Assembly: GCA_021298245.1 (NCBI GenBank)
Contig: JAJTDZ010000004.1
Span: 1 to 64,000 of the forward strand
Length of the DNA stretch: 64,000 bases
Direction of reading: 5' to 3'
Source of the DNA: Algoriphagus sp.
Lineage (GTDB): Bacteria; Bacteroidota; Bacteroidia; Cytophagales; Cyclobacteriaceae
In this document: positions 18,019 through 27,152 of the stretch, in pieces
How positions within the stretch are numbered: the first letter of the stretch is position 1
Layout of the letters: each line of letters opens with the position of its first letter
Notes under the pieces: generated by a model
Seen by the model: only the letters and a program-made list of their open reading frames with translations
What the model was told of the DNA's origin: nothing
Database searches by the model: none
Translations under genes and position numbers: made by a program

Positions 18019-19392
18019 TCAAATTTTATTTCCTAGTAACTTTTGAACTACCTGATCAAGGGAAAGTTTTTCTTGATGTCCAGTAGTTAAATTTTTTAAT
18101 GATAGGGTTTTGGAATTAGCCTCTTCTTGGCCACAAATTCCCACGTGGGCTATCTGCTTTTTAAAAGCAAATTCCAACTGCTTTTTGAGTTTGGCTACCT
18201 CAGGATAAAGTTCTGAAGCTATACCAGCTTGCCTCATTTGGGTCAATAGGGTCAAAGCATAATCAAACCCTGCTTCATCTACGGGGCAAAGCAATAGGCT
18301 TGTTCCTAAAGACGCTTCCTCAGGAAAAAGCTGCAATTCCTCCAGCACATCATACAGTCTATCCACGCCAAAGGAAAATCCTACCCCTGGAACATCCGGT
18401 AGACCAAATACGCCGGTAAGGTTGTCATACCTTCCTCCTCCACTGACTGAGCCGATGGACACGTTCAGCACTTTTACTTCAAAAATAGCTCCTGTATAGT
18501 AGGAAAGTCCTCTAGCCAACATGGGATCAAACTCGAATTGTTCCAAGGATGCTCCCATTTTTTCTAGAAGATCGACCATCTCTTGAAGTTCTTGCAATCC
18601 TTTTCTACCTAGCTCTGAATGTTTTATAAAATCGCCCAAGGCGGACATTCTCTCCTTTCTACCCTTTGGAAGTTGCACTAAAGGACTCAAACCCTGAATG
18701 GAGGATTCGCTAAATCCCTTTTGCCTCAACTCCTCCTGCACTTTTTCCCATCCGATTTTATCCAATTTATCAATGGCTACGCAAAGAGGACCTTCCATTC
18801 CTTGGGCGCCAATCGCTTCTGATATGCCGGCAAGCAGTTGCCGGTGATTGACTTTGATGGAAAAAGCAGGAATTCCAAGCTTGGTAAATACCCTTTGGAT
18901 CATGAGGATAATTTCGGCTTCACACAGGAGGCTACGGGTGCCTACCACATCGGCATCGCATTGGTAAAACTCTCGGTACCTTCCTCTTTGAGGACGATCT
19001 GCCCTCCAGACTGGCTGTATTTGAAATCGCTTGAAGGGAAATGAAAGTTCTCCCCGATTCATCGCCACATAGCGTGCAAAGGGAACGGTCAGGTCGTAGC
19101 GAAGTCCTTTTTCCGCTACTTTTGGCAATACCACTGCTGCTCCTTTACCAAGATCAGCAGGAGAAAGTTCCTTTAAAAAATCTCCGCTATTTAAAATTTT
19201 AAAAAGCAATTGATCCCCCTCTTCTCCGTACTTACCGGTAAGGGTGCTCAAATTTTCCATAGCAGGCGTCTCGAGCTGCTGGTACCCAAAAAGCTGAAAA
19301 GTATCCTTGATGGCATCTAAAATATAGTTTCTACGTGCCATTTGAAGGGGTCCAAAATCACGGGTTCCTTTTGGGAGGCTTGGCTTTTGCAT
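18019..19392 (-). CDS. hisS: Histidyl-tRNA synthetase
   Basis: 457-residue class II synthetase that charges tRNA-His. Motifs: SLPKGTRDFG at the N-terminus, motif 2 (FKRFQIQPVWRADRPQRGRY), the HisA loops LARGLSYYTGAIFEV and GGGRYDNL, motif 3 (PGVGFSFGVDRL), and a C-terminal anticodon-binding domain (GTSLLLCPVD ... GQEE). The reading frame is open for 19 codons farther upstream, but family members start at MQKPSLPKGTRDF, so 19392 is chosen. A candidate promoter box lies 22 bp upstream. ybaB follows after 52 bp. Confidence 0.95.
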   Translation of the reverse strand: MQKPSLPKGTRDFGPLQMARRNYILDAIKDTFQLFGYQQLETPAMENLSTLTGKYGEEGDQLLFKILNSGDFLKELSPADLGKGAAVVLPKVAEKGLRYDLTVPFARYVAMNRGELSFPFKRFQIQPVWRADRPQRGRYREFYQCDADVVGTRSLLCEAEIILMIQRVFTKLGIPAFSIKVNHRQLLAGISEAIGAQGMEGPLCVAIDKLDKIGWEKVQEELRQKGFSESSIQGLSPLVQLPKGRKERMSALGDFIKHSELGRKGLQELQEMVDLLEKMGASLEQFEFDPMLARGLSYYTGAIFEVKVLNVSIGSVSGGGRYDNLTGVFGLPDVPGVGFSFGVDRLYDVLEELQLFPEEASLGTSLLLCPVDEAGFDYALTLLTQMRQAGIASELYPEVAKLKKQLEFAFKKQIAHVGICGQEEANSKTLSLKNLTTGHQEKLSLDQVVQKLLGNKI

Positions 19393-19413
19393 GAGGCTTT
19401 CGAGATTTGCTTT

Positions 19414-19421
19414 CAAAATTA
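19414..19421 (-). promoter_or_regulatory. Candidate -7 box for hisS
   Basis: Reads TAATTTTG on the minus strand, an exact match to the Bacteroidetes TAnnTTTG box, 22 bp before the hisS start. No good TTTG element lies about 20 bp farther upstream. Confidence 0.4.
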
Positions 19422-19508
19422 TCCAAAATTCCCAAAAAGAGGGCGACATCTTTCTGGAAAGAACAGAATAAAATCAAAAGAAGTGTAGGCAGAAAAAATA
19501 AGTTTAGT

Positions 19509-19516
19509 TAGCTTTG
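19509..19516 (+). promoter_or_regulatory. Candidate -7 box for the 47-residue basic protein gene
   Basis: TAGCTTTG matches TAnnTTTG exactly and lies 39 bp before the ATG at 19556. The -33 element is poor. Confidence 0.45.
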
Positions 19517-19555
19517 CAGTCCAATTTAGAAATTCATCTTTAAACATATAGGGCC

Positions 19556-19699
19556 ATGGGTGTTACTACTCTGAAAAGAAAATTGAAAAGAAAAAGACAA
19601 GGTCAGACCGAGCGAGTGATCAAAATCAAGCAATTGAGCGCTAAGCCTGTGATCAAGAACGTGGATGTAGAAGCCATCAAAGCTTCATTCAAAAAATAA
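19556..19699 (+). CDS. Small basic protein, function unknown
   Basis: A 47-residue product beginning MGVTTLKRKLKRKRQGQ and ending KNVDVEAIKASFKK, with about a third Lys/Arg in the N-terminal half. It looks like a small ribosome- or nucleic-acid-associated protein. It is supported as a gene by its own TAGCTTTG box, an ATG at the right distance, and a perfect terminator 21 bp after the stop. It lies divergently from hisS. The biochemical role is unknown. Confidence 0.75.
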   Translation: MGVTTLKRKLKRKRQGQTERVIKIKQLSAKPVIKNVDVEAIKASFKK

Positions 19700-19720
19700 T
19701 CCTCTTGCCTTTAAAATTCT

Positions 19721-19746
19721 AAAGCGGCCATCAGCCGCTTTTTTTA
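19721..19746 (+). terminator. Intrinsic terminator of the small basic protein gene
   Basis: Perfect 8-bp stem AAAGCGGC/GCCGCTTT with loop CATCA, followed by a T run. The stop codon of the convergent phosphoesterase gene lies inside the hairpin. Confidence 0.88.
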
Positions 19747-20261
19747 TTTTGTGTTGGCAAAACCCCTCTTTTGCCCAGCTCTACCACGCGGAGATTAATG
19801 ATATTTCCGGCATCCAATTCAAAAAGCAAGAGGGTGCGCATCTGGTGAAATCCATGCTGGCCTACCGCCCCAGGATTCATGTACAGACAATTCAGCTCCC
19901 GATCCAACTCTACCCGGCAGATATGCGAATGTCCACAGACAAATACTTGGGGGCGCATTTTTAGGAGTTTGTTTTTTACCCCTTTGGCATAGCGCGGCGG
20001 TAGCCCTCCAATATGAGTCATGGCCACCTTCACTCCTTCTACTTCAAATTCTTGCCATTCTGGAAACAGCTCTTGAACCGCTTGATCGTCAATATTTCCA
20101 AAGACTCCGCGTAGCGCCTTTCCTTTGGGCAAGATTTCCAAGATTGCTGGATCGCCTACATCTCCAGCATGCCAAATCTCATCTACCTCTTGCAGATAAT
20201 CACCGATTTGGTAATCTAAGTAACTGTGGGAATCCGAAATCAATCCAATCTTTAGCGGCAT
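19731..20261 (-). CDS. YfcE/MJ0936-type metallophosphoesterase
   Basis: 176-residue calcineurin-like phosphodiesterase. All metal-site motifs are present: GLISDSHSY at the N-terminus, HAGDVGD, FGNID, MTHIGG and CGHSHI. The family hydrolyses small phosphodiesters in vitro; the physiological substrate is unknown. The open frame extends 50 codons upstream, but MPLKIGLISDSH at 20261 is the normal N-terminus. Its 3' end lies within the terminator hairpin of the convergent gene. Confidence 0.88.
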   Translation of the reverse strand: MPLKIGLISDSHSYLDYQIGDYLQEVDEIWHAGDVGDPAILEILPKGKALRGVFGNIDDQAVQELFPEWQEFEVEGVKVAMTHIGGLPPRYAKGVKNKLLKMRPQVFVCGHSHICRVELDRELNCLYMNPGAVGQHGFHQMRTLLLFELDAGNIINLRVVELGKRGVLPTQNKKSG

Positions 20262-20328
20262 ATTGAGGAGAAAGCAGTAAATTTTCGAGTCAATTAGGCA
20301 GTTGTTTCCACAATAACCAAATCCTTCG

Positions 20329-20724
20329 ATGAAAAATACCTTCATCCTTTTCGCCCTTCTATTTCTTCTTGGCACCAAAGGCTTTTCACAAACAGCAACA
20401 AAAGATTCCATTCAGGTGCTTTCCATTGCCCAATTTGAAAAAATGGCTTCCAAAAAGAAGTCGAAAATCATCGACGTACGTACCCCTGAGGAGGTAGCTG
20501 AAGGACATTTGGCTGGTGCCAGTCCAATTAATTTTCTGAGCCCCGATTTCGCTACGCAAGTAGCTAGCCTAAACAAAAAAGGAACTTACTTGCTCTATTG
20601 CCGCTCTGGTGCCCGTACGAGAAAAGCCGCAGATGCCATGCAAAAAATGGGGTTTAAGCGCGTGTATATGTTGGGTGGAGGTATAAATGCATGGAAAGAA
20701 GCCGGTAAGACCGTTGAAAAATGA
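20329..20724 (+). CDS. Secreted rhodanese-like sulfurtransferase
   Basis: 131 residues with a cleavable signal (MKNTFILFALLFLLGTKGFS). One rhodanese domain: IIDVRTPEEVAEGH, then the active-site loop CRSGAR with the catalytic Cys, and GGINAWKEAG at the end. It is probably periplasmic and moves sulfane sulfur to an acceptor, or serves as a redox/sulfur chaperone. The stop overlaps the aldehyde dehydrogenase start by four bases (ATGA), so the two are co-translated. Confidence 0.88.
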   Translation: MKNTFILFALLFLLGTKGFSQTATKDSIQVLSIAQFEKMASKKKSKIIDVRTPEEVAEGHLAGASPINFLSPDFATQVASLNKKGTYLLYCRSGARTRKAADAMQKMGFKRVYMLGGGINAWKEAGKTVEK

Positions 20725-22091
20725 GTTTTTTTCGTTCGATCAATCCCTGGAATGGAGAAACCCTCCAGGAATATCCACCCACAACTCCAGCAGCAGTGGA
20801 ACAGGCACTAGCCTTGGCGGAGCATTGCTTTGATTCCTGGCGCTCACAATCAAGCCTAGAAAAATCATACCTTTTTCACCAACTCGCTCAGCTATTGCGT
20901 GCTCGAAAAGAGGAATTGGCGCGACTGATTAGCCTTGAGGTAGGGAAAGTAATTTCCGAATCACGCGCCGAAATCGATAAATGTGCCTTGGTATGTGATT
21001 TTTATGCAGAGCGAGTAGATGAGTTTTTAGCCCCCGAATCCATTCTCCTCCCAGACCAAACCAAAGCAAAGGTCATCTTCCAGCCCTTAGGCATCATCTT
21101 GGGGGTAATGCCATGGAATTTTCCCTTTTGGCAGGTATTTCGCTTTGCAGTCCCCACGCTGATTGCAGGAAATGTGGGACTACTCAAACATGCTTCGAAT
21201 GTGCCCCAATGTGCGCTAACCATCCAGCAACTTTTTGAAGAAGTGGGGTTTCCTCCAGGCTGCTTTCAAAGCCTGCTGCTGGATGGACCAAGCGCTACTG
21301 CGCTACTGGATGACCCTCGGATCAAAGGCGTAAGCCTTACAGGCAGTGAAAAAGCAGGAGCCACTGTGGCGGCAGCCGCAGGAAAAAATTTAAAGAAATC
21401 ACTGCTCGAACTAGGAGGCAGCGACCCGTTTATCGTCCTTGCTGACGCAGACCTCCCCCTTGCCGCCTCCACAGCAGTCAAGGCACGAATGGTCAATTTT
21501 GGTCAAAGTTGCATTGCTGCCAAACGGTTTATCATTGAGGAACCCGTTTACGATGCGTTTGTGGACCTTTTCCTTCAAGAACTGGAAAAACTAAAGCCCG
21601 GAAGTCCCTTGGATGAACATGCCTCCTACGCTTGCATGGCGCGGCCTGATCTTGCTGCCGAACTTTACCAGCAAGTCCGTGAAACCGTAGCCCTTGGCGC
21701 TCGGGTCTTGACAGGTGGCAAGGCACCAGAACCGGGTTCAGCATGCTTCGAACCTACCGTTTTAGAAAATATCCCCAAAGGATCCCCAGCTTATTCGGAC
21801 GAGCTTTTTGGGCCAGTGGCCAGTCTCTTTAAGGTTGCCTCATTTCAAGAAGCAATTGCTTTGGCTAATGCTACCGAATATGGCTTAGGCGCCTCTATCT
21901 GGACTGCAAACCTGAGTCTTGGAGCTGAACTAGCCGCGCAAGTGGAATCAGGAGCGGTGTTTCTAAATGCACAGGTTGCCTCGCATCCGATGTTGCCTTT
22001 TGGGGGCATCAAAAAGTCTGGATATGGGCGAGAATTGAGCAAACAAGGGATCTTGGAATTTGTCAATCAGAAAACCATCTACCTCGGCTGA
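20721..22091 (+). CDS. NAD(P)-dependent aldehyde dehydrogenase, succinate-semialdehyde dehydrogenase-like
   Basis: 456 residues, the short GabD/YneI-like size. Visible motifs: MPWNFPFWQVFR, HASNVP, the catalytic Glu in ELGGSDPFIVL and the catalytic Cys in FGQSCIAAKRF, then ELFGPVA and PFGGIKKSGYGREL. It oxidises an aldehyde to the acid in the cytoplasm; succinate semialdehyde is the best guess from the family. Translationally coupled to the secreted rhodanese, an uncommon pairing. Confidence 0.9.
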   Translation: MSFFRSINPWNGETLQEYPPTTPAAVEQALALAEHCFDSWRSQSSLEKSYLFHQLAQLLRARKEELARLISLEVGKVISESRAEIDKCALVCDFYAERVDEFLAPESILLPDQTKAKVIFQPLGIILGVMPWNFPFWQVFRFAVPTLIAGNVGLLKHASNVPQCALTIQQLFEEVGFPPGCFQSLLLDGPSATALLDDPRIKGVSLTGSEKAGATVAAAAGKNLKKSLLELGGSDPFIVLADADLPLAASTAVKARMVNFGQSCIAAKRFIIEEPVYDAFVDLFLQELEKLKPGSPLDEHASYACMARPDLAAELYQQVRETVALGARVLTGGKAPEPGSACFEPTVLENIPKGSPAYSDELFGPVASLFKVASFQEAIALANATEYGLGASIWTANLSLGAELAAQVESGAVFLNAQVASHPMLPFGGIKKSGYGRELSKQGILEFVNQKTIYLG

Positions 22092-22121
22092 GTGCCGCAT
22101 CAGACAAAGAAATGCATAGGC

Positions 22122-22152
22122 TTTGCAAATGCCCGATTCCTTTCTATTTTTA
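22122..22152 (+). promoter_or_regulatory. Candidate Bacteroidetes promoter for pdhB
   Basis: TTTG at 22122-22125, a 19-bp spacer, then TATTTTTA at 22145-22152 (one mismatch to TAnnTTTG), 25 bp before the start codon. Confidence 0.5.
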
Positions 22153-22177
22153 CGAGCCAAAAATTTGTCCCTAAGCA

Positions 22178-23158
22178 ATGAGAGAACTACAATTTCGGGA
22201 AGCCTTGAGAGAGGCAATGTCTGAGGAAATGAGACGAGACAAAAACGTCTTTTTAATGGGTGAAGAAGTTGCCGAATACAACGGTGCTTACAAGGTATCC
22301 CAAGGGATGCTGGATGAATTTGGTCCTGAGCGCGTGTACGACACCCCTATCTCTGAGCTTGGTTTTGCCGGTCTGGGAGTGGGTGCAGCGATGAATGGTT
22401 TGAAGCCCATCATCGAATTCATGACCTTCAACTTCTCTCTGGTAGCTATAGACCAAATCATCAACTCGGCCGCAAAAATGTACGCCATGTCGGGTGGTGC
22501 TTATTCCGTGCCCATCGTGTTCCGTGGCCCTACGGGTAATGCAGGACAATTGGGGGCTACACACTCTTCTAATTTCGAAAACTGGTTTGCCAATACCCCA
22601 GGGCTTAAGGTCATTGTACCTTCTAATCCTTATGATGCCAAAGGACTACTCAAATCAGCCATTCGTGACCCTGATCCAGTGATTTTCATGGAGTCTGAAG
22701 TGATGTATTCCGATAAAGGAATGGTGCCAGAAGGAGAATATTTATTGCCAATTGGCGTCGCCGATATCAAGCGCCAAGGCAACCAAGTGACGGTTATTTC
22801 TTTTGGGAAAATGATGAAAGTAGCTCTTGAAGCTGCCGAGGAAATGGCCAAACAAGGAATTGAATGTGAAGTGATTGATTTAAGAACCGTTCGTCCCATT
22901 GACTACGCTACTTGCGTAGAATCTTTGAAAAAGACCAATCGCGTGGTTATTGTAGAAGAAGCAAATCCTTTGGCGGGGATTTCTTCTGAGCTCACCTACC
23001 ATTTCCAGCGCCATGCGTTTGATTATTTGGACGCTCCCGTGGTGCGCGTCAACTCCATGGACGTACCCTTGAGTTATGCTCCTTCCTATATTGAAGTGAC
23101 GATTCCTAACGTAAAACGAACCGTAGAAGCCATCAATAAAGTGCTCTACAGGTCCTAA
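22178..23158 (+). CDS. pdhB: Pyruvate dehydrogenase E1 component subunit beta
   Basis: 326 residues. Typical alpha-keto acid dehydrogenase E1-beta: FREALREAMSEEM, VFLMGEEVAEYNGAYKVS, DTPISELGFAGLGVGAA, FRGPTGNAGQLGATHS and the transketolase C domain with VIDLRTVRPID and EEANPLAG. With E1 alpha (not in the window) it decarboxylates pyruvate on thiamine diphosphate and passes acetyl groups to E2. A 2-oxoisovalerate-type E1 is the alternative. A terminator follows 22 bp after the stop. Confidence 0.92.
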   Translation: MRELQFREALREAMSEEMRRDKNVFLMGEEVAEYNGAYKVSQGMLDEFGPERVYDTPISELGFAGLGVGAAMNGLKPIIEFMTFNFSLVAIDQIINSAAKMYAMSGGAYSVPIVFRGPTGNAGQLGATHSSNFENWFANTPGLKVIVPSNPYDAKGLLKSAIRDPDPVIFMESEVMYSDKGMVPEGEYLLPIGVADIKRQGNQVTVISFGKMMKVALEAAEEMAKQGIECEVIDLRTVRPIDYATCVESLKKTNRVVIVEEANPLAGISSELTYHFQRHAFDYLDAPVVRVNSMDVPLSYAPSYIEVTIPNVKRTVEAINKVLYRS

Positions 23159-23180
23159 TGCCAAACTCTAAGACTTTCCA

Positions 23181-23212
23181 AAACCAGATGCTTTTGTCAT
23201 CTGGTTTTTTTT
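23181..23212 (+). terminator. Intrinsic terminator of pdhB
   Basis: Perfect 10-bp stem AAACCAGATG / CATCTGGTTT with a 6-base loop and a T run. Confidence 0.9.
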
Positions 23213-23216
23213 ATGC

Positions 23217-23251
23217 AAAAAAAATCCCGAATTCAACAAATTCGGGATTTT
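23217..23251 (-). terminator. Intrinsic terminator of the TonB receptor gene
   Basis: Perfect 11-bp stem AATCCCGAATT / AATTCGGGATT; read leftward it ends in eight T. It stands back to back with the pdhB terminator. Confidence 0.9.
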
Positions 23252-23292
23252 GGATACAATCTATCTAGTTTTTATTTATTTCAAAGAAGTGC

Positions 23293-25809
23293 TTATCTGT
23301 TTCGAATTGGAGTTCCTCCTTGTTCGCCTTGTCCTTCTCCCCCATCTTTCAAATCGTCGTTGTTGACAGACTTTCTTTTACGGGGCCTCTGGTCCAAACT
23401 CATTTTGCCTATTCTGTAATTGAAATTGATCTTAAAGTTGAGATTCTGAAGTCGGGAGGCACTATTTTGTATAATGGTTGGCGTCACGATTTCGTTGCGG
23501 ATGACCATCTCCTTCATTAGGAAGTTTTCTGCTCCAAAACCAAAGGAACCTCTTTTCTCTTTGAACTGCTTGTTGAAGTTCAAACCATAGGCAGCAAAAC
23601 CACCAGAAGTACCTTGCAATTGTACCTGGCGACCTCTAGCAAAGGTGAAGAGCTGAATTTGCCAATCTTTAGGAAGCGTGTAATTACCAAATGCACGTCC
23701 ACTAACTACGAAGCCTTCGTTTTGCGCTGCAAATTTGGGGTCAGTCAAGCCATTATCCAGCATGGAATAGTACAGGTCCATACCTCCATTCAAAGAAAGT
23801 TTGTTGTTGAGATTTACATTGAAAAATAAATTGGTACCTACAGCCTGCTCCTGACCAATATTTTCGAAACTGGTAAAGATGATTCCATCTTCACGGACGT
23901 TACGGATAGGCTGAATAGAGCCGGTGGTATTTCTGTAGAATCCAGTAAAATTCAAGGTGGTCCCTTTGATAAAGGTGCTGTACCCAATCTCATAGTTATC
24001 GGTCAATTCCGGATCTAGCTCAGGATTGCCTTGAGAAAGCTGCTGGGGATTGGATGCTTCGATGTTGGGATTGAGAAAACGAAGGGAAGGCCGTTGGATA
24101 CGTCTGTTGTAAGCCAACTTGATCAGGTTACCATTCTTCAGTTTTCTGCTGGCATTTACGCTAGGCACGAGGGTTCCATAAGACGGAATCTCTGCCTTAA
24201 AGTCTGTTTTGAAGTCAGCTTGGATGGTAGTATACTCGTAGCGTAGGCCTGGCTTCAAGGTGTAGTTTTTTAATAGCTGAAAGGTGTAAGACAGGTATCC
24301 TGCGGTTACGTTTTGATCGTAGCTAAATTCATTGCTCAAGGTGGGATCTGGCAAGGCTACAAAGGCACCTGTAGGACCCTGAGCTAGGAAATAGGAGAAA
24401 TCAGAATAGGCCTTACGCAGGATGTTTTTGGCTCCATATTCAATAATCTGAGACCCTTTTTCATCCATCGGCGTGACATAATCCACTTGAAGGGTAAATT
24501 CTTCATTCTTGCTTGGATTCACGTTTTTCAATCGAGAAAAGATGGATTCTAGATCATTTTCTTCAAAAAGCGTATTCGTAAAGGAATTTTCACGATTGTT
24601 TTTGGAATACAGGGTCAAGAAGCTCAATTCCTTTCCTTTCTTTTCAAAAGTCTTGGTGTAGTTCAAACTCACATCCACCGAATTGGAGTTGTCCAAGGTG
24701 TTCGTTTCTCGATTTTGTTGCGCTCGTATTACGTTATTTAAAGAATTCTGTGTGAGGAAATTGTATTGCCAGTTTTCAGAATTTCGGATACCAAAATTGA
24801 CGGCACCTGTAATGAAGTTATAGGCATCGACTTCGTAATCCACTCCAAAATTGTATCGGCCAAAAATTTCACTTCTTTCGGTGTCCGCAGACTGTTTGGA
24901 AGTTGACACACTTCCATTGGCAAGATTGGTCACTTGTTTGTTTTCAAAACTTCCGAGGATATTATATCCCGAGCGACCAAATCCACCCAAGGAAAAGCCC
25001 ATTTTCCCCTTCCGAGCAGATCCTTGAAGACCCAAGTTGGATCCTCTCCAACCTGCCGCAGAATTGATATTGAGCGTCATGCCTTGCAAGTTATTTTTCT
25101 TGGTTACGATGTTGATTACCCCAGAAGTACCTTCTGCATCAAATCGAGCTGAGGGGGAGGTGATCACTTCCACGGCTTTGATTTCATCAGCAGGAATCTG
25201 TCTCAAGGCATCCGCAATAGAGGATGCGGCAATGGCAGAAGGGCGATTATCGATCAAAACGAGAATATTGGAGCTCCCTCGCATGGATACATTGCCATTC
25301 AAATCTACGGAAAGCATGGGTACGCGGCGGAGGACATCCGTGGCATCCCCACCGGCGGTAGTGCGGTCATTTTCTGCCTTATAAATGGTACGATCGACCC
25401 GTTCCTCAATCAGTTCTCGCTGACCTTGAACTGTCACCTCTTCTAAGGCAAGCCCCTCGTCCGTCATGGCGATTTCCCCGAGATTGATATCTACTTCTAG
25501 GGAATTCACATTTACCGTACGCTTTACGGTCTCAAAGCCTAGAAAAGATACTTGCAATTCATAGGTACCAAGATCAAAACCGGTAATGTAAAATACGCCA
25601 TTACCATCTGCTACTGCTCCGGCAACAGACAATTCTGATCCTGTCTTATAGAGCGCAGCCGTAGCGTATCCTATCGCTTCTCCTGTCTTCAAATCCTTGG
25701 CTATACCAATGATTCTTGCGGGAGAGGGACTGTTGTTGGTTTGCTGAGCGAAGGCGAAATGAGTAATGAAAAAAAGTAAAAAAGATACTGTAAAAGTTAC
25801 TGTTTTCAT
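23293..25809 (-). CDS. TonB-dependent outer membrane receptor (beta-barrel family protein)
   Basis: 838 residues with a signal ending in FAFAQ. A CarboxypepD_reg-like domain (residues about 30-115: IIGIAKDLKTGEAIGYA, VSFLGFETVKRTV), a plug domain (DVLRRVPMLSVDLNGNVSMRG, ILVLIDNRPSA, IKAVEVITSPSARFDAEG), then the barrel of the OMP_b-brl_3 type. A Met/Asp-rich basic tail (SLDQRPRKRKS) follows the barrel. Ligand unknown. No SusD is adjacent. It is divergent from a LytS/LytTR two-component pair, 260 bp apart, so that pair may control it. Confidence 0.9.
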   Translation of the reverse strand: MKTVTFTVSFLLFFITHFAFAQQTNNSPSPARIIGIAKDLKTGEAIGYATAALYKTGSELSVAGAVADGNGVFYITGFDLGTYELQVSFLGFETVKRTVNVNSLEVDINLGEIAMTDEGLALEEVTVQGQRELIEERVDRTIYKAENDRTTAGGDATDVLRRVPMLSVDLNGNVSMRGSSNILVLIDNRPSAIAASSIADALRQIPADEIKAVEVITSPSARFDAEGTSGVINIVTKKNNLQGMTLNINSAAGWRGSNLGLQGSARKGKMGFSLGGFGRSGYNILGSFENKQVTNLANGSVSTSKQSADTERSEIFGRYNFGVDYEVDAYNFITGAVNFGIRNSENWQYNFLTQNSLNNVIRAQQNRETNTLDNSNSVDVSLNYTKTFEKKGKELSFLTLYSKNNRENSFTNTLFEENDLESIFSRLKNVNPSKNEEFTLQVDYVTPMDEKGSQIIEYGAKNILRKAYSDFSYFLAQGPTGAFVALPDPTLSNEFSYDQNVTAGYLSYTFQLLKNYTLKPGLRYEYTTIQADFKTDFKAEIPSYGTLVPSVNASRKLKNGNLIKLAYNRRIQRPSLRFLNPNIEASNPQQLSQGNPELDPELTDNYEIGYSTFIKGTTLNFTGFYRNTTGSIQPIRNVREDGIIFTSFENIGQEQAVGTNLFFNVNLNNKLSLNGGMDLYYSMLDNGLTDPKFAAQNEGFVVSGRAFGNYTLPKDWQIQLFTFARGRQVQLQGTSGGFAAYGLNFNKQFKEKRGSFGFGAENFLMKEMVIRNEIVTPTIIQNSASRLQNLNFKINFNYRIGKMSLDQRPRKRKSVNNDDLKDGGEGQGEQGGTPIRNR

Positions 25810-25980
25810 GGTTTAGTTTTCAAATGAGAATTTTGTCTCTACTTATATACCTCGAAGATGGGGGGATTGTTTAAGCTTATTCCATGGAGTAGACCAGATC
25901 AAGGCATTCCTCGACCAATCCCCAAAAAAATAAGATCAAGGATTTTTAGAAAGAACAAGGGACATTCATTTGGAAAAATC

Positions 25981-25994
25981 TCCTATTCATAGGA
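25981..25994. promoter_or_regulatory. Small palindrome upstream of the two-component genes
   Basis: TCCTAT-TC-ATAGGA, 6-bp arms, in the divergent 260-bp region between the TonB receptor and the sensor kinase gene. Possible operator; no protein can be assigned to it. Confidence 0.25.
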
Positions 25995-26069
25995 TAGAAT
26001 GAGTATTTGGTAGATTAATTAAAAATAGTAGCCAAAAAATAACTTAGCTTCACTCCACAAAGGATCGTC

Positions 26070-27152
26070 ATGAATAAGCCCACCCCCAAAAGAAAACTTT
26101 CCATATTAGTCCATTTTTTGGGATGGGTGATGCTTTGTGTGGTCCTATTGATCCTTTCTCCTCTTTCCATGCGCATGGGAGAAATCGACCTTCCCCAACA
26201 ATTTTGGTGGAAGCAGATCTTTTTGATTTCTCTCCTGATTACCATCTTTTACACCAATTCCGAGGCTATTGTCCCAAGGTTTTTGCTTAAGGGGAAAAAT
26301 TACCAATACCTGCTAGTCATCTTAGGCGGAGCTTTTATTTATTATGGACTGATCGTTTATTTCGATGATTTTTCCCAGTATGCCCAAAAAATGCACGAAC
26401 TTTTTAATCCTGAGAAGCCATTTATCGCTAAAAAACGATGGATTCCGGGGGATGTTTTTCAAATGCTACTTTACGGTATTTCCATTGGATTGAGTACTTC
26501 TGTGGCCCTAGTAGGTAAATGGCAAAAGGATGAAGCCTTTCGAGCTGAATTAGAAAGGCAACGGATCGATACTGAGCTCTCTTATCTCAAAGCGCAAATC
26601 AATCCCCACTTCTTTTTCAATACCTTAAATAATATTTATGCCTTAACTAATCTGGACAAATCCAAAGCACAGGAAGCCCTGCTCACTCTTTCTAGAATGA
26701 TGCGCTATGTGCTCTATGAAAATCAAAAAAATGAAACCGTATTAAGCAAAGAAGTCAAATTCATGGAGGATTACATCGAGTTGATGAAAATGAGACTTTC
26801 TCCTCATGTACGCTTGCATGTCGCCTTGGAAGAGCCCAAAGACGATTTAGTAATTGCTCCCATGCTGTTTCTACCTTTCTTAGAAAATTGTTTCAAGCAT
26901 GGAGTGAGTGCCCAAAAGGACTGTGATATCCTTATCCGCATGGAACTGATGGGCAATACTGTTTTTTTTGAAACTAAAAATCATATTTTTCCATTACCAA
27001 CTGAAAGTCCTGAAGCCAAAGAAAATGGTATTGGTTTGGTAAATACCAAGAGAAGACTTAGTTTGCTTTATCCAGAAAAACACCGGTTAAAAGCAGGTAA
27101 AAATGAAAATGGAGAGGAATATATGGTCAATTTGACGATTAATTTGGCATGA
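26070..27152 (+). CDS. LytS/YehU-type sensor histidine kinase
   Basis: 360 residues. Four hydrophobic segments in the first 150 residues anchor it in the inner membrane. Then comes the His_kinase (PF06580) motif KAQINPHFFFNTLNNIYAL with the phospho-accepting His, and an ATPase domain with FLENCFKHG (N box) and ENGIGLVNTKRRL (G box). No extra sensor domain, so it reads something in or at the membrane. It overlaps the response regulator gene by four bases and forms a two-component system with it. Confidence 0.92.
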   Translation: MNKPTPKRKLSILVHFLGWVMLCVVLLILSPLSMRMGEIDLPQQFWWKQIFLISLLITIFYTNSEAIVPRFLLKGKNYQYLLVILGGAFIYYGLIVYFDDFSQYAQKMHELFNPEKPFIAKKRWIPGDVFQMLLYGISIGLSTSVALVGKWQKDEAFRAELERQRIDTELSYLKAQINPHFFFNTLNNIYALTNLDKSKAQEALLTLSRMMRYVLYENQKNETVLSKEVKFMEDYIELMKMRLSPHVRLHVALEEPKDDLVIAPMLFLPFLENCFKHGVSAQKDCDILIRMELMGNTVFFETKNHIFPLPTESPEAKENGIGLVNTKRRLSLLYPEKHRLKAGKNENGEEYMVNLTINLA

